From NCBI GenBank assembly GCA_016709545.1, contig JADJMO010000026.1, positions 1 to 64,000 on the forward strand: 64,000 bases of DNA, read 5' to 3'. Source of the stretch: Myxococcales bacterium. GTDB lineage: Bacteria; Myxococcota_A; Polyangia; Polyangiales; JADJMO01. Of this stretch, positions 1 through 10,783 are shown piece after piece. A program made the position numbers and the translations under genes. The notes below the pieces were generated by a model. It was given only the letters and a program-made list of their open reading frames with translations, had not been told where the DNA came from and ran no database searches. How positions within the stretch are numbered: position 1 is the first letter of the stretch; each line of letters opens with the position of its first letter.

Positions 1-772
1 GCGCACGACGTCGGCGGCGGCCGCGGCGGCCCCTGCGACGTCCGCCCCGCGCTCCTCGACCGCGCGGACGATGGCGGTGCCCACCACCGCACCGTCAGCC
101 TTCCACAGCGAGGCGCAGCGGGCGCCATCGGCATCGTCGATGCTGAGCCAACGACGACAGGCCGTATCTCTAACGCGAGGCGCAGCATGCAAGCCGCATC
201 TCGTGCGAACGGATCGACGGTGGTGGCGCCGGTCACGCCGGTCACGCTCACGTAGTAGACGAACCCCGAGGCGCTGGCCTTGGCCGCGGCGATGCGCGAG
301 GTCGAGCTCGTCGGCGTGAGCAGCGGGATCACGTCGACCCCACGCGCGCGGGCCTCGGCGCGCAGCTCGGCACCCTCCTCGGGGGGCATGTCGACCACGA
401 GCATCGCGTCGATGCCGGCGTCGGCCACGGCCTCGACGGTGGCGCGCTCGCCGCGAACCACGATCGGGTTGCAGTACCCGAACAGCACGAGCGGCGCGTC
501 GGACTCGGCGCGCAGGCGGGCCCCGACGGCGATGGCCGCGCGCATGGAGCCACCCGCCGCGATGGCGCGGGCGGAGGCGCGCGCGATGACGGGTCCGTCG
601 GCGGTCGGGTCGCTGAACGGCGCGCCGAGCTCGAGCACGTCGGCGCCCGCGGCGAGCAGCGCGCGCGCGACGACGAGCGAGGCCTCGACGTCGGGGTCGC
701 CGACGCGCAGGCTGACCTCGGTTGACGCCGCGGCGCTGCTCCTGCGCCGGCGAACACGGGACAGCCGCTGGC

Positions 773-776
<4 letters not shown>
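1..776 (-). CDS. trpA: Tryptophan synthase alpha chain, partial at left edge and frame-broken
   Basis: The alpha subunit cleaves indole-3-glycerol phosphate to indole and glyceraldehyde-3-phosphate and hands indole to TrpB. The ATG overlaps the trpB stop by 4 bases (ATGA), so the two are translationally coupled. The central frame is clear: VGDPDVEAS near residue 25, then LGAPFSDPTADGPVI, the active-site region, and FVYYVSVTGVTGA. The first ~25 residues are Arg/Ser-rich and unlike the family, while other frames there show family-like pieces (for example AQEQRRGV), so small compensating indels are likely. Near base 140 the frame breaks again: VVVG continues as SIDDADGA...VVGTAIVRAVEE only in another frame, as if one base of a Gly-Phe codon pair were missing. 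The gene leaves the window near its C terminus. Identity is firm; whether it is a real pseudogene or sequence error is open. Confidence 0.8.
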
Positions 777-1978
<1,202 letters not shown>

Positions 1979-2004
1979 GAGGGTGAGCTAGCGTCCCTGG
2001 AAGG

Positions 2005-3336
2005 ATGCGTCGACCCTTCTGCGCGCTGCTCCTCTCGAGCATGCTCGGCGGTTGTCCGAACAACCGTGACCCGAGCGGCGGTCCGAACGCGACCGAGCCG
2101 TCGACGATCGCGTCGCCTTCACCGCCCAAGGTCACGGCGAGCGGCGACCCGGTGGGGACGAGCCTCAGCGCCGAGGCGCCGCGGATCGTCGCGCTCGCAC
2201 CCGGCGAGGCGCTGCCCGCCGATGCGCTCTCCGATCAGGGGGACGTGCTCGGCCTCGAGCTCGTCGTCGACGTGCGCCCGCTCGGGGTCTCGCCGCCACC
2301 GGTCTCGCTCGGCGCGGTGCCCGCGGCGATCGTCGCGCTCTCGGCAGCGGCGCGCGGCTCGCTGCACGTCTCGCTCGCCGCGGGTCGGACGCACCTGCGC
2401 CTCGGGGCGCGCGCCTTCGCGCTCGACGAGGGCGACGAGCTGGTCGGCGATCGGCGTCGTGCCGGCTGGCTCTTCGTGCGCAACAGCGGCTACCGCGTCG
2501 TGCCCCCCGGCGCGCTCCGACCGCTGCTCGCGGAGCGTCGGATCGACGTGATGCCCCTCGCCCCGAGCCGTCTCGGCGCGGGCGTCGACGCGAGCGTCCT
2601 CGGTCGCGCGGCCGTGCGGCACACCGTCACGACGGCGTACGGCGTGCTGCAGCTCGATCAGATCGTCTTCGCGGCGAAGCCGATCCCTCCGAAGGACGCC
2701 GGGGTCGACGTCGGCGCTCCAGCGCTCTCGAGCGCTTCGGTCGCCGCGAGTGTCGTCGCGCCGCTGCCGCCGGCGCCCACCGTGGAGAGCGGGCTCGACG
2801 GGGCGGGCGAGGCGCTGTGTCGCGCGCTGCTCGAGCTCGTGGCGGCCGAGCAGACGCTGGGCGGGCCGCCGTGCTTCGCCGACCGCGTGCCGGCGCGCGC
2901 CGAGATCGTCTTCGCGCGCGGCGGCGGGATCGTCCTCGACACGACGAGCATCCGCGAGGCGCCGTTCCCGAGGGCGCTGCTCGGGTTCCCGCGCCGCGGC
3001 AGCAAGCTCGTCGTGGAGCCGCTCGCCGAGCCCCTCGGCTGGCCGTTGCCCGACCTGCTCACGCTCCGCGCCAAGGGCGAGCCCGGCCCGCTCGAGCTCG
3101 GAGCACCCACGGGACTACCGCGCGTGGCGCTGATCGACGGCGTCGCGGTGTTCGTCCACGGCACGCAGACCATCTCGCTGCGCGCGGCGCACTACCAGCT
3201 CGAGTGGCGCACGCCGCTGTTCGAGATCGTGGAGCCCACGATGGACGTCGGCGTGCCGGGGAAGGCTCACGCCTCGATGGGGCCGTGGCCCGCGGGCAGC
3301 GCCGCGCCGATCGCCTCGGTGCGCACCGGGCCGTAG
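2005..3336 (+). CDS. Secreted lipoprotein of unknown function
   Basis: A 443-residue protein with a short signal peptide (MRRPFCALLLSSMLGGC) ending in a lipobox with Cys at residue 17, so it is probably anchored in the envelope. A Pro/Ser/Thr-rich linker follows, then two mixed alpha/beta regions separated by an Ala/Pro-rich stretch (about residues 225-260). The second region holds two Cys (LCRALLE and PPCFADR) that could form a disulfide. No family is recognised. It is transcribed away from trpB with only 26 bases between the starts, and its 3' end overlaps the convergent gene at 3267-3941 by 70 bases. Confidence 0.75.
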   Translation: MRRPFCALLLSSMLGGCPNNRDPSGGPNATEPSTIASPSPPKVTASGDPVGTSLSAEAPRIVALAPGEALPADALSDQGDVLGLELVVDVRPLGVSPPPVSLGAVPAAIVALSAAARGSLHVSLAAGRTHLRLGARAFALDEGDELVGDRRRAGWLFVRNSGYRVVPPGALRPLLAERRIDVMPLAPSRLGAGVDASVLGRAAVRHTVTTAYGVLQLDQIVFAAKPIPPKDAGVDVGAPALSSASVAASVVAPLPPAPTVESGLDGAGEALCRALLELVAAEQTLGGPPCFADRVPARAEIVFARGGGIVLDTTSIREAPFPRALLGFPRRGSKLVVEPLAEPLGWPLPDLLTLRAKGEPGPLELGAPTGLPRVALIDGVAVFVHGTQTISLRAAHYQLEWRTPLFEIVEPTMDVGVPGKAHASMGPWPAGSAAPIASVRTGP

Positions 3337-3941
3337 TCGTTGTCGCCGTACGCGCGCGGTCCTTCGTGGGTCGCGGTGATCGCGTCGGCCACGATCTGCA
3401 GGGTCTCGACCCGGCTCGAAGGCGCGAAATACTCCTCGATCTCCACCTCGGGCAGGTTGGCGAGGGCGCGCTCGGCGATGCCACGCTCGTCGGGGTGGAG
3501 CCGGAAGAACGCCCCGAAGCCCTCGAGCTCCTTGCCCTGGATGGCCTCCATCGCGATCCCGATCGGGTTGAACGAGAGGAAGACGTCGTGGAGCTCGATG
3601 CGCCACAGCCGGTATTCTCCGGGCGGCGCGAACCAGCGCGCGGGCACGAGGCGTCGCACGACCTCACCGAGGTACGCGCCGGCCGGCGCCGCGATGGCGT
3701 CCAGGTACGGGTCCTCCGCCTTGTCGGTCGGGAGGACCCGAAGCTCTTCCGCAGCCGCCCGGAGCCAATGGTCGAGCAGCGGGAGGGTCTCCGGCGTGAA
3801 GTCCAGCTCGACCCCCAGGGTCCTCTGGACATAACCGATGCAGGCCACGGCCAGCTCCCCGACGTGGGAAGGAGGCGGTTCCACCACCCATTCTGCGGGT
3901 TCCGGGGCCTCGTTCGTCTCGGACGGTTCGTCGGTCGACAT
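3267..3941 (-). CDS. Conserved-looking cytoplasmic protein of unknown function
   Basis: A 224-residue acidic protein with no signal peptide or membrane segment. The Met at 3941 is preferred to upstream in-frame starts because the extra residues would be basic, low-complexity and would run into the divergent metallophosphoesterase start. After an acidic, Pro-rich N terminus there is a mainly alpha-helical body (SHVGELAVACIGYVQRTLGVEL, PETLPLLDHWLRAAAEE) and a Glu-rich segment (PEVEIEEYF). No catalytic motif is recognised. Its last 70 bases overlap the convergent lipoprotein gene. The start is the least certain part. Confidence 0.65.
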   Translation of the reverse strand: MSTDEPSETNEAPEPAEWVVEPPPSHVGELAVACIGYVQRTLGVELDFTPETLPLLDHWLRAAAEELRVLPTDKAEDPYLDAIAAPAGAYLGEVVRRLVPARWFAPPGEYRLWRIELHDVFLSFNPIGIAMEAIQGKELEGFGAFFRLHPDERGIAERALANLPEVEIEEYFAPSSRVETLQIVADAITATHEGPRAYGDNDYGPVRTEAIGAALPAGHGPIEA

Positions 3942-4014
3942 GGTGCGTCGTCTAGCCGTGTGCGCACCCCCTGGCGAGGCGACGCGTATACCTCTAGTCT
4001 CCAAGGCTCCGCCG

Positions 4015-4752
4015 ATGCGCTTTGGAATCTTCAGCGACGTACACGCCAACTACGAGGCGTTGTCCGCCGTGCTCGAGGCATACAAAAAAGAACGCATCGA
4101 CATCTTCTATTGCCTCGGTGACACCGTCGGTTACGGCGGCTCGCCCAACGAGTGCGTCGACATCATCCGGCGCCTCGCGCGGCTCACCATCCTCGGCAAC
4201 CACGACGCGGCGGTCGCCGGTCGCATGGACTACTCGTACTACTACGAGGCCGCGCGCCACGCCCTCGACACGCACGCGGCGATGCTCACGCCCGAGAACA
4301 TGGCGTGGCTCAAGGGCCTGCCGTACCGCGAGAAGCTCGAGGAGTCGGGCGTCGATCTCTGCCACGGGTCGCCCGTGCGACTCGAGGAGTTCGAGTACAT
4401 CTTCGCGCCCGAGCAGGCGCGCGAGTGCCTGCCGATCTGGGACGAGCTCGGCAACCTCACGGTCATCGGGCACTCGCACCTCTGCAAGGTGTTCATGCTC
4501 TCGAAGACCGAGGTCGAGGAGCTGCCCGCGATCGACCTCACGCTCTCGCCGGACCGCAAGTACATCATCAGCGTGGGCTCGGTCGGCCAGCCGCGCGACT
4601 ACGACAACCGCGCCAGCTACTGCGTGTTCGACACCAGCACCCGCCGCTTCGAGTTCAAGCGCGTCGAGTACGACGTGGAGACGGCGGCGGACAAGGTCCT
4701 GCGCGCCCGCCTCGAGCGCAACTTCGCCCACCGGCTGTTCCTCGGGGTCTGA
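4015..4752 (+). CDS. Metallophosphoesterase (calcineurin-like, YfcE/MJ0936-type)
   Basis: A 245-residue two-metal phosphoesterase. All blocks of the calcineurin-like fold are visible: FSDVHAN (D8, H10), CLGDTVGYG, LGNHDAA, a late His in DLCHGSP, and GHSH near residue 158. The product is cytosolic, with no signal peptide. Family members hydrolyse phosphodiesters or nucleotides; nothing in the sequence fixes the substrate. The start is ATG at 4015, whose residues MRFGIFSDVHAN begin directly with the first metal-binding strand. An open extension upstream to 3838 lacks family similarity and overlaps the divergent gene. Confidence 0.88.
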   Translation: MRFGIFSDVHANYEALSAVLEAYKKERIDIFYCLGDTVGYGGSPNECVDIIRRLARLTILGNHDAAVAGRMDYSYYYEAARHALDTHAAMLTPENMAWLKGLPYREKLEESGVDLCHGSPVRLEEFEYIFAPEQARECLPIWDELGNLTVIGHSHLCKVFMLSKTEVEELPAIDLTLSPDRKYIISVGSVGQPRDYDNRASYCVFDTSTRRFEFKRVEYDVETAADKVLRARLERNFAHRLFLGV

Positions 4753-4798
4753 CGCTCGGTCTGGCGGAGGGGCACGAGCCGTGCAGCGCTCGCGGATC

Positions 4799-5202
4799 AT
4801 GCGAACGACGGCACACAATGGCGCGCTGGTGATCGCCTGGATGATCGGGCTCGCCGGCTGCTCTCCGGAATCGGGGCCGTGGAGTGTTGTCCCATCGGAG
4901 GCAACTGCGACGAGTACTACGTCGGCGGTGACAAGCCAGCGTCTGGCGAGTGTGAAGTGTGGGCTGACCTCCTCGAGGCTCGCGAGAAGGAACCCACGGC
5001 GGCAGGGTGCCGTCGCGTCGAGCCACTGGGTGGCAAGAGCTGCTTCTTCTGGGACAGCGGACTCCCGCAGACACGAGCCGGCGCGCCCCCGACGCAGCCG
5101 ATGACGACGACGAGCCGACGCGACGACCGACGCGGAGCCGACGCCGACGCGGGCGACGCCGACACCAGCGGCTCGGACTCGGAGGATGCCGACGGCGGCT
5201 GA
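4799..5202 (+). pseudogene. Cys-rich lipoprotein fragment, frameshifted
   Basis: The frame opens at ATG 4799 with a signal peptide and lipobox (MIGLAGC). It breaks near 4873-4878: the next residues, AVECCPIGGNCDEYY, lie in a different frame, as if one G were missing from the GGGG run. The continuing frame gives a small Cys-rich domain (VECC, GNC, GC, KSCFFW). It ends in an Asp-rich tail (DADAGDADTSGSDSEDADGG) typical of myxobacterial lipoprotein linkers. The tail is out of place at a C terminus and another frameshift around 5060 is possible, so the true end is unsure. Function is unknown. It lies 46 bases after the phosphoesterase gene. Confidence 0.5.
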
Positions 5203-5323
5203 TCGTGCTGCAGCGACCCCTGCAACCGTGCCTCCGGGCACCGGCGTGGGGGGTGGCCCTTGACCAAGGCCGGATCGCCCCCTAGAGTCCGCCCCCCTTT
5301 CTCTCAGACCAGGGTGTACCGAC

Positions 5324-5650
5324 ATGGCGCGCAGCGACTTCACCGGCAAGCACAAGGTTCGAGCGCAGAACATCTCGCACTCGAACATCAAGACCAAGCG
5401 CTGGCAGCGTTTGAACGTCCAGAGCCGTCGGCTCTACGTGCCGGAGCTCGGCAAGTTCGTCCGCGTGAGCGTCACCACCCGTGACCTTCGCTCGATCGAC
5501 AAGCTCGGCTTCTGGCCGTACCTCACCAAGACCCTCGACCGTCGCTTCGCGGCTTCGGAGCTCCGCTCGCCCCAGGAGATGAGCGGCCTCTTCAAGAAGC
5601 TCGGCATCGAGGTCGTGTTCGAGGAGCTCCCGGCCGACAAGGCTGGCTGA
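5324..5650 (+). CDS. rpmB: 50S ribosomal protein bL28
   Basis: A ribosomal large-subunit protein that helps assemble the 50S particle. The 108-residue basic product shows the bL28 pattern: GKHKVRAQNISHSNIKTKRW, then NVQSRRLYVPELGKFVRVSVTTRDLRSIDKLG. It is longer than the usual 60-80 residues because of a C-terminal tail of about 35 residues after the DKLGFWPYL block. No CxxC zinc knuckle is present, so this is a zinc-independent form. It stands alone between a broken lipoprotein gene and the convergent cls gene, 16 bases from the latter's stop. Confidence 0.9.
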   Translation: MARSDFTGKHKVRAQNISHSNIKTKRWQRLNVQSRRLYVPELGKFVRVSVTTRDLRSIDKLGFWPYLTKTLDRRFAASELRSPQEMSGLFKKLGIEVVFEELPADKAG

Positions 5651-5666
5651 GCTCTCGCTCACTTCG

Positions 5667-7076
5667 CTACAGCATCGGCGCGAGCAACCTCGCGCCCGCC
5701 TCCAGGAGCCGGTTCCACGCCGGCTCTCTGCGCAGCTCTCGCTGGCGGACGGGGTGCGCCTTCTCGAGGTCGGTGGTGAACAGCGACGCGAGCGCGCGCG
5801 CGGTGGTCGGATCGTAGATCGCGGCCGTCACCTCGAAGTTGAGGCGGAAGCTCCGGTTGTCCATGTTGGCCGTGCCCACGATGGCGACCTCGTCGTCGAC
5901 CACGAGGGTCTTGGCGTGGATCATGGTGGGCTCGTACTCGTAGATCTTCACGCCGTGCTCGCGCAGTTCCTCGTAGAACGAGCGTGACGCCGCGCCGACC
6001 AGGCGGGAGTCGCCCTTCTTGGGGACCAGCACGCGCACGTCGACGCCGCGCAGGACCGCGGTGATCAGGGCCGTCAGGATCGACTCGTCGGGGATCAGGT
6101 AGGGCGTCGTGATCCACACGCGGTCGTCGGCCGCGTTGATCGCGGCGAAGTAGAGCTTGTGGATGGCCGCCTCGTCCTCGTCGGGGCCGGAGCGGAAGAT
6201 CTGCACGGGGATGTTGCCGGCGGGCGCCTCGGGGAAGAAGCGCGACACGTCGCCCCCGACGCGGCCGTGCGCGAACACCCAGTTCTCGAAGAACGTGGCG
6301 GTGAGGCCACGCACGGCGTCGCCCTCGAGGCGCACGTGGGTGTCGCGCCACGCGGGCTTGCCGTGGTCCTCGTGGTGGTAGTCGACGACGTTGATGCCGC
6401 CGGTGAAGCCGACGATGCCGTCGCACACCACGATCTTGCGGTGGGTGCGGAAGTTGAGCAGCCGCCCGCGGAACAGGTGCACCGGGTTGAACCAGGCCAC
6501 CTCCCCACCGGCCTCGAGCAGCGGCGCGAAGAACGCCTTGCCGGCGCGGGGGGAGCCGATCGCGTCGACCAGCACGCGCACCTCGACGCCGGCCTTGGCG
6601 CGGGCCACGAGCGCATCGCGGAGCCGCGTGCCCACGTGGTCGGGCTCGAAGATGTAGTACTCGAGGTTCACGTGGTGCTCGGAGGCCTCGATGGCCGCGA
6701 CGATGGCGTCGAAGGTGGCCCGGCCGTTCACCAGGAGGTCGACCGAGTGGGCGCGGCTCACCGGCACGTGCGAGGCGCGCAAGCCGAGGGTCATCAGCTG
6801 CGAGATGTCCTCGCTCACCGCCGACAGGCGCAGGCTCTCGGCCGTGTCGAGGGCGGCACGGAGCGCCTTGCGCGCCCCGCGGTAGCGGATCTTCTTGCGC
6901 TGCAGGCGCCGAGGTCCGACCAGGTAGTAGAACGGCAGCCCCACCACTGGCAGCAGCGCGAGCCCGAAGATCCAGGCCAGCGTGGCCACGGGCGATCGCC
7001 GCTCGAGGAGGAGCCAGACCGTCATCGCGACGATCCAGGTCACCTCGGCCGTGGCGAGGATCGTGGGGAGCTGCAC
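5667..7076 (-). CDS. cls: Cardiolipin synthase (phospholipase D family)
   Basis: A membrane enzyme that joins phosphatidylglycerol units into cardiolipin. The 469-residue protein has two N-terminal transmembrane helices (about residues 5-25 and 33-55). Two PLD domains follow, each with an HxK motif: HRKIVVCDGIVGFTGG in the first and HAKTLVVDDEVAIVGTANMD with NRSF in the second. Length and order fit bacterial Cls. The start at 7076 places the first hydrophobic helix directly at the N terminus. It is divergent from glyA with 32 bases between starts. Confidence 0.92.
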   Translation of the reverse strand: MQLPTILATAEVTWIVAMTVWLLLERRSPVATLAWIFGLALLPVVGLPFYYLVGPRRLQRKKIRYRGARKALRAALDTAESLRLSAVSEDISQLMTLGLRASHVPVSRAHSVDLLVNGRATFDAIVAAIEASEHHVNLEYYIFEPDHVGTRLRDALVARAKAGVEVRVLVDAIGSPRAGKAFFAPLLEAGGEVAWFNPVHLFRGRLLNFRTHRKIVVCDGIVGFTGGINVVDYHHEDHGKPAWRDTHVRLEGDAVRGLTATFFENWVFAHGRVGGDVSRFFPEAPAGNIPVQIFRSGPDEDEAAIHKLYFAAINAADDRVWITTPYLIPDESILTALITAVLRGVDVRVLVPKKGDSRLVGAASRSFYEELREHGVKIYEYEPTMIHAKTLVVDDEVAIVGTANMDNRSFRLNFEVTAAIYDPTTARALASLFTTDLEKAHPVRQRELRREPAWNRLLEAGARLLAPML

Positions 7077-7108
7077 GCCCGGAGAATAGCCGTGCTAACC
7101 GGCCTTGC

Positions 7109-8359
7109 ATGGAGCCTTCGCTCAGCACCGTCGATCCCGAGATTGCGCGCCTGATCCACGAGGAGGAGCGGCGCGAAGCCCGCACGATCCGCCTGATCCC
7201 GAGCGAGAACTACGCCTCGCGCGCGGTGCTCGAGGCGAGCGGGAGCGTGCTCACGAACAAGTACAGCGAGGGCTACGCCCACAAGCGGTACTACGAGGGC
7301 CAGCAGTCGATCGACGCCATCGAGGAGCTCGCCATCGAGCGCATCAAGCGCCTGTTCGGCGCGGCGCACGCCAACGTGCAGCCGTACAGCGGGAGCCCCG
7401 CCAACCTCGCCGTCTACCTCGCGTTCGCCAAGCCGGGCGATGTCGTCATGGGCCTCGGCCTCCCCGCGGGCGGCCACCTCACGCACGGCTGGGGCGTCTC
7501 GATCACCGGCAAGTACTTCAAGAGCGTGGCCTACGGCGTGCGCAAGGACGACCACCGTGTCGACCTCGACGAGGTGCGCGCCCTCGCCAAGGAGCACCGC
7601 CCGCGCCTCCTGTTCTGCGGCGGCACCGCCTACCCTCGCACCTGGGATTTCCCGGCGTTCCGCTCGATCGCGGACGAGGTCGGGGCGATCCTCGTGGCGG
7701 ACATCGCGCACATCGCGGGCCTCGTCGCCGGCGGCGCGCACCCCTCGCCGGTCGGCATCGCCGACGTGGTCACGAGCACCACCCACAAGACCCTGCGCGG
7801 CCCGCGCGGCGGCATGATCATGGCCAAGCCCGAGCACGCCGCGGCGATCGACAAGGCCGTGTTCCCGGGCCTCCAGGGCGGACCCCACAACCACACCACC
7901 GCCGCCATCGCGGTCGCCGCGCAAGAGGCCCTGCAGCCCTCGTTCAAGGACTACGCGCGCCAGATCGTCGCCAACAGCAAGGCCCTCGCCGCGGCGCTGA
8001 TCGAGCGCGGTTTCACGCTCGTGTCCGGCGGCACCGACAACCACATGGCGCTGCTCGACCTCACGCCGCAGGGCGTCCCGGGCAAGGTCGCGGCGCGCGC
8101 GATGGACCGCGCGGGCCTCGTCGCCAACTACAACTCGGTGCCGTTCGACACGCGCAAGCCGTTCGACCCCTCGGGCGTCCGCATCGGCACGCCGGCCGTC
8201 ACCTCGTGCGGCATGAAGGAGCCCGAGATGGTGCTCATCGCCGAGTGGACCAAGCGCGCCGTCGACGCCCACGCCGACGAGGCGGTGCTCGCGAAGATCG
8301 CCGGCGAGGTCGCCGAGGTCACCGCGCGCTTCCCGCCGCCGGGCATCCCGGTCGGCTGA
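7109..8359 (+). CDS. glyA: Serine hydroxymethyltransferase
   Basis: PLP enzyme converting serine and tetrahydrofolate to glycine and 5,10-methylene-THF. At 416 residues it has family length. Recognisable blocks are IPSENYASRAVLEA, NKYSEGYAHKRYYEGQ, the internal-aldimine lysine at residue 227 in VTSTTHKTLRGPRGG, and the GTDNHMALLDL block. The start ATG at 7109 leaves the usual short N-terminal arm. The downstream permease starts 3 bases after the stop, so the two are probably cotranscribed. A link between serine/glycine metabolism and amino-acid uptake is plausible but inferred. Confidence 0.97.
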   Translation: MEPSLSTVDPEIARLIHEEERREARTIRLIPSENYASRAVLEASGSVLTNKYSEGYAHKRYYEGQQSIDAIEELAIERIKRLFGAAHANVQPYSGSPANLAVYLAFAKPGDVVMGLGLPAGGHLTHGWGVSITGKYFKSVAYGVRKDDHRVDLDEVRALAKEHRPRLLFCGGTAYPRTWDFPAFRSIADEVGAILVADIAHIAGLVAGGAHPSPVGIADVVTSTTHKTLRGPRGGMIMAKPEHAAAIDKAVFPGLQGGPHNHTTAAIAVAAQEALQPSFKDYARQIVANSKALAAALIERGFTLVSGGTDNHMALLDLTPQGVPGKVAARAMDRAGLVANYNSVPFDTRKPFDPSGVRIGTPAVTSCGMKEPEMVLIAEWTKRAVDAHADEAVLAKIAGEVAEVTARFPPPGIPVG

Positions 8360-8362
8360 GTC

Positions 8363-9561
8363 GTGTCCCAGGCGCCCGAGAAGCGCGGCGCGCTCGGCTC
8401 GCTCACGCTGCTCGGCCTCGGGGTCAACGGGATCGTCGGCGTCGGGATCTTCGTCGCGCCGAAGTCGGTGACCGCGGCGGTCCCCGGACCGCAGAGCGCG
8501 CTCATGTACCTCGCCCTCGCCACAACCTACGTGCCAATGGCACTCGTCTACGCGCGGCTCTCCCGTGCACTCCCCTACGACGGCGGCCCCGCGCTCTACG
8601 CGCAGCGGGCGTTCGGGGCCGGCTTCGCGCAGGCCATCGCGGTGCTGTGCTGGGTGAGCGCGCTGTTCTCCACCGCCGCGGTCACCCGCGCGCTCGCCGA
8701 GCGGCTCTCGCCCGCGCACACGAGCCTCGTCGCGGTGGCGATCTGCGGCGCGCTCGTGCTGGTCAACGCGCGAGGCCTCTCGCTCTCGGCGTGGGCCTGG
8801 ACCCTGCTGACGGCCCTCAAGCTCGCACCGCTCCTCGTGCTCGCCGGCCTCGGGCTCGTCACGACCGCGCGGCCCACGGTGGCAGCGCCCACGACGCCGC
8901 TCGGCCCGGCGCTGCTCGCGGTGCTGTTCGCGCTCCAGGGGTTCGAGATCGTCCGCTCCCGGCGGGCCAGGCGCAGGGCGGCGATCGCGCGGTGCCCCGC
9001 GCCACGGTCGGCTCGTTGCTGCTCGCGGGCTTGCTCTACGCGTGCGTGCACCTGGCCTGCACGCGGGCGTTGCCGCTGGTCTCCGACGGGGCCATCCCCG
9101 CCGCGGCCGGCGTGCTCGGGGGCACGCGCCTCGCCCGCGCGGTCGATGTCGGCGTGCTGTGCTCGATCGCGGGCATCGTCGTCGGCATGCACGCCATGAC
9201 CCCGCGCTACCTCGCGGCCGTCCGCGCCGACGTGCAGTCGGCCGCGCCACCCCCGTGGGCCCTCCTGCCGACGGCGGCCCTCGCGGCCGTGTTCTCCGCT
9301 TCGTCCTCCCTCGCGGAGCTGCTCGACCTCTCCAGCGTCGCGGTGCTGGCCCAGTACGGGGCCGCGGCCGCCGCGCTCCTCGCGCTCTCCGCCCGGGGCG
9401 CACTCGGGCTCGGCTGGCGTGACGCCTGGCCTGTGCTGCCTTCCTTCGGGGTCGTGGTCGTGCTGCTCTTGCAGGCCCGGCCCCACGAGCTCCTGCTCGC
9501 GGCCGCCGTCACCCTCGGCGCCACCCTCGTCGTCCGTCGAATCCTGCATCTCGCGAAGTAG
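8363..9561 (+). CDS. APC-superfamily amino-acid permease, single frameshift
   Basis: A multi-pass inner-membrane transporter of the amino acid-polyamine-organocation type. It starts at GTG 8363, 3 bases after glyA. The N terminus holds the APC hallmark GLGVNGIVGVGIFVAPKSV, and later GFEIV begins the conserved helix-6 region. The frame breaks near 8957: GFEIV continues as PLPAGQAQGG...VPRATVGSLLLAG in another frame. Inserting one C into the CC run restores a normal permease to 9561. The two halves lie in different frames (8363-8960 and about 8956-9561) and total ~400 residues with about a dozen hydrophobic segments. Substrate unknown. Confidence 0.8.
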
Positions 9562-9618
9562 CGGAACAACCCGCGCCCGTTCCTGGTTCGCAGCATCTCA
9601 AGCCCTACCCGACCCCCC

Positions 9619-10761
9619 ATGGCTCAGAAGCGCTCGAAGAAGCCCCGATCCCAGGAGACCCAGCCGCTGTCGAGAGGCGAGGCCGACGGCCAGGAAGCGG
9701 GCGACGAGTCTACGGCCCGGGAAGACGGCGAGGAGCGCGAGGAGCGCGAAGACGGTGACGAGCCCGAAGAGGTCGTCGCCGAAGTCGTCGCCGACATGGA
9801 TCCGGACGAGGACGAGCCCGCCGTCGTCGACGAGGACGAAGACGGCCCGCCCCGCCGCAAGCGCACCGATTCCGCCAGCCCCATCGCCGCGGCCGACGAC
9901 AAGAACGAGGCGGCGCTCTCCCGCTACGACCCGATGCAGGCCTACCTGCGCGAGGTCCAGCGCCACCCGCTGCTCACCCCCGAGCAGGAGCTCGCGCTCG
10001 CCAACAAGTACTACGGCACCGGCGACGTCCAGGCCGCGCACCGGCTGGTGACCGCCAACCTGCGCCTCGTGGTGAAGATCGCCTACGAGTACCGCCGCGC
10101 CTACAAGAACATCATGGACCTCGTGCAGGAGGGCAACGTCGGCCTCATGCAGGCGGTCAAGAAGTTCGACCCGGCGCGCGGGGTCAAGCTCTCGTCGTAC
10201 GCGGCCTGGTGGATCCGCGCGTACATCCTCCGCTACATCCTCAACAACTGGCGCATGGTCAAGCTCGGGACCACGCAGGCCCAGCGCAAGCTCTTCTTCA
10301 ACCTGAACAAGGAGAAGCAGAAGCTCCTCGCCATCGGCATCGATCCCTCGGCCAAGCTGATCGCCGAGCGCCTCCACGTCGACGAGAAGGAGGTCGCGGA
10401 GATGGACGTCCGCCTCGGCGCGTCCGAGGCCTCGCTCGACGCGCCCGTCGGCGACAGCGACGGCAAGCAGACCTCGCGCATCGACCTCATGGCCGCTGCG
10501 GGCGACGGCGCCGACACCATGCTGGCCGACGCCGAGCTCAGCGCCAAGCTCAAGGAGAAGCTCCAGAGCTTCCGCGTCACCCTCAAGGGCAAGGACCTCG
10601 AGATCTTCGACCTCCGCCTGGTCGCGCCCGACGAGCCCCTCACCCTCCAGGAGCTCGGCGACCGCTTCGGTGTCTCGCGCGAGCGTGTGCGCCAGCTCGA
10701 GGCGCGGCTCGTGGGCAAGCTCCGGCACCACCTGCGCGACGAGATCGAGGAAGGCCACTGA
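9619..10761 (+). CDS. rpoH: RNA polymerase sigma factor, RpoH (sigma-32) type
   Basis: A sigma-70 family factor of the heat-shock branch. The 380-residue protein begins with ~95 residues of highly charged, Glu/Asp-rich sequence not usual in RpoH. It then shows region 1.2 (YDPMQAYLREVQRHPLLTPEQE), region 2 (NLRLVVKIAYEYRR, DLVQEGNVGLMQAVKKFDP, SSYAAWWIRAYILRYIL), the RpoH box QRKLFFNLNKEKQKL, and region 4 helix-turn-helix (LTLQELGDRFGVSRERVRQLE). The RpoH box separates it from the primary sigma factor. Myxobacteria carry several RpoH-like factors, so the exact regulon cannot be told. It is followed 22 bases later by an unknown gene. Confidence 0.88.
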   Translation: MAQKRSKKPRSQETQPLSRGEADGQEAGDESTAREDGEEREEREDGDEPEEVVAEVVADMDPDEDEPAVVDEDEDGPPRRKRTDSASPIAAADDKNEAALSRYDPMQAYLREVQRHPLLTPEQELALANKYYGTGDVQAAHRLVTANLRLVVKIAYEYRRAYKNIMDLVQEGNVGLMQAVKKFDPARGVKLSSYAAWWIRAYILRYILNNWRMVKLGTTQAQRKLFFNLNKEKQKLLAIGIDPSAKLIAERLHVDEKEVAEMDVRLGASEASLDAPVGDSDGKQTSRIDLMAAAGDGADTMLADAELSAKLKEKLQSFRVTLKGKDLEIFDLRLVAPDEPLTLQELGDRFGVSRERVRQLEARLVGKLRHHLRDEIEEGH

Positions 10762-10783
10762 CGCCTCCGTCGCGTCGCCCGCC

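Noticed and set aside
5200..5240. Second possible selenocysteine codon (TGA followed by S-C-C-S-D-P-C-N) at the end of the lipoprotein at 4799
   Set aside because: The codon follows a low-complexity Asp tail, not a redox motif. The gene is already frame-broken, and the nearby hairpin has no G early in the loop.
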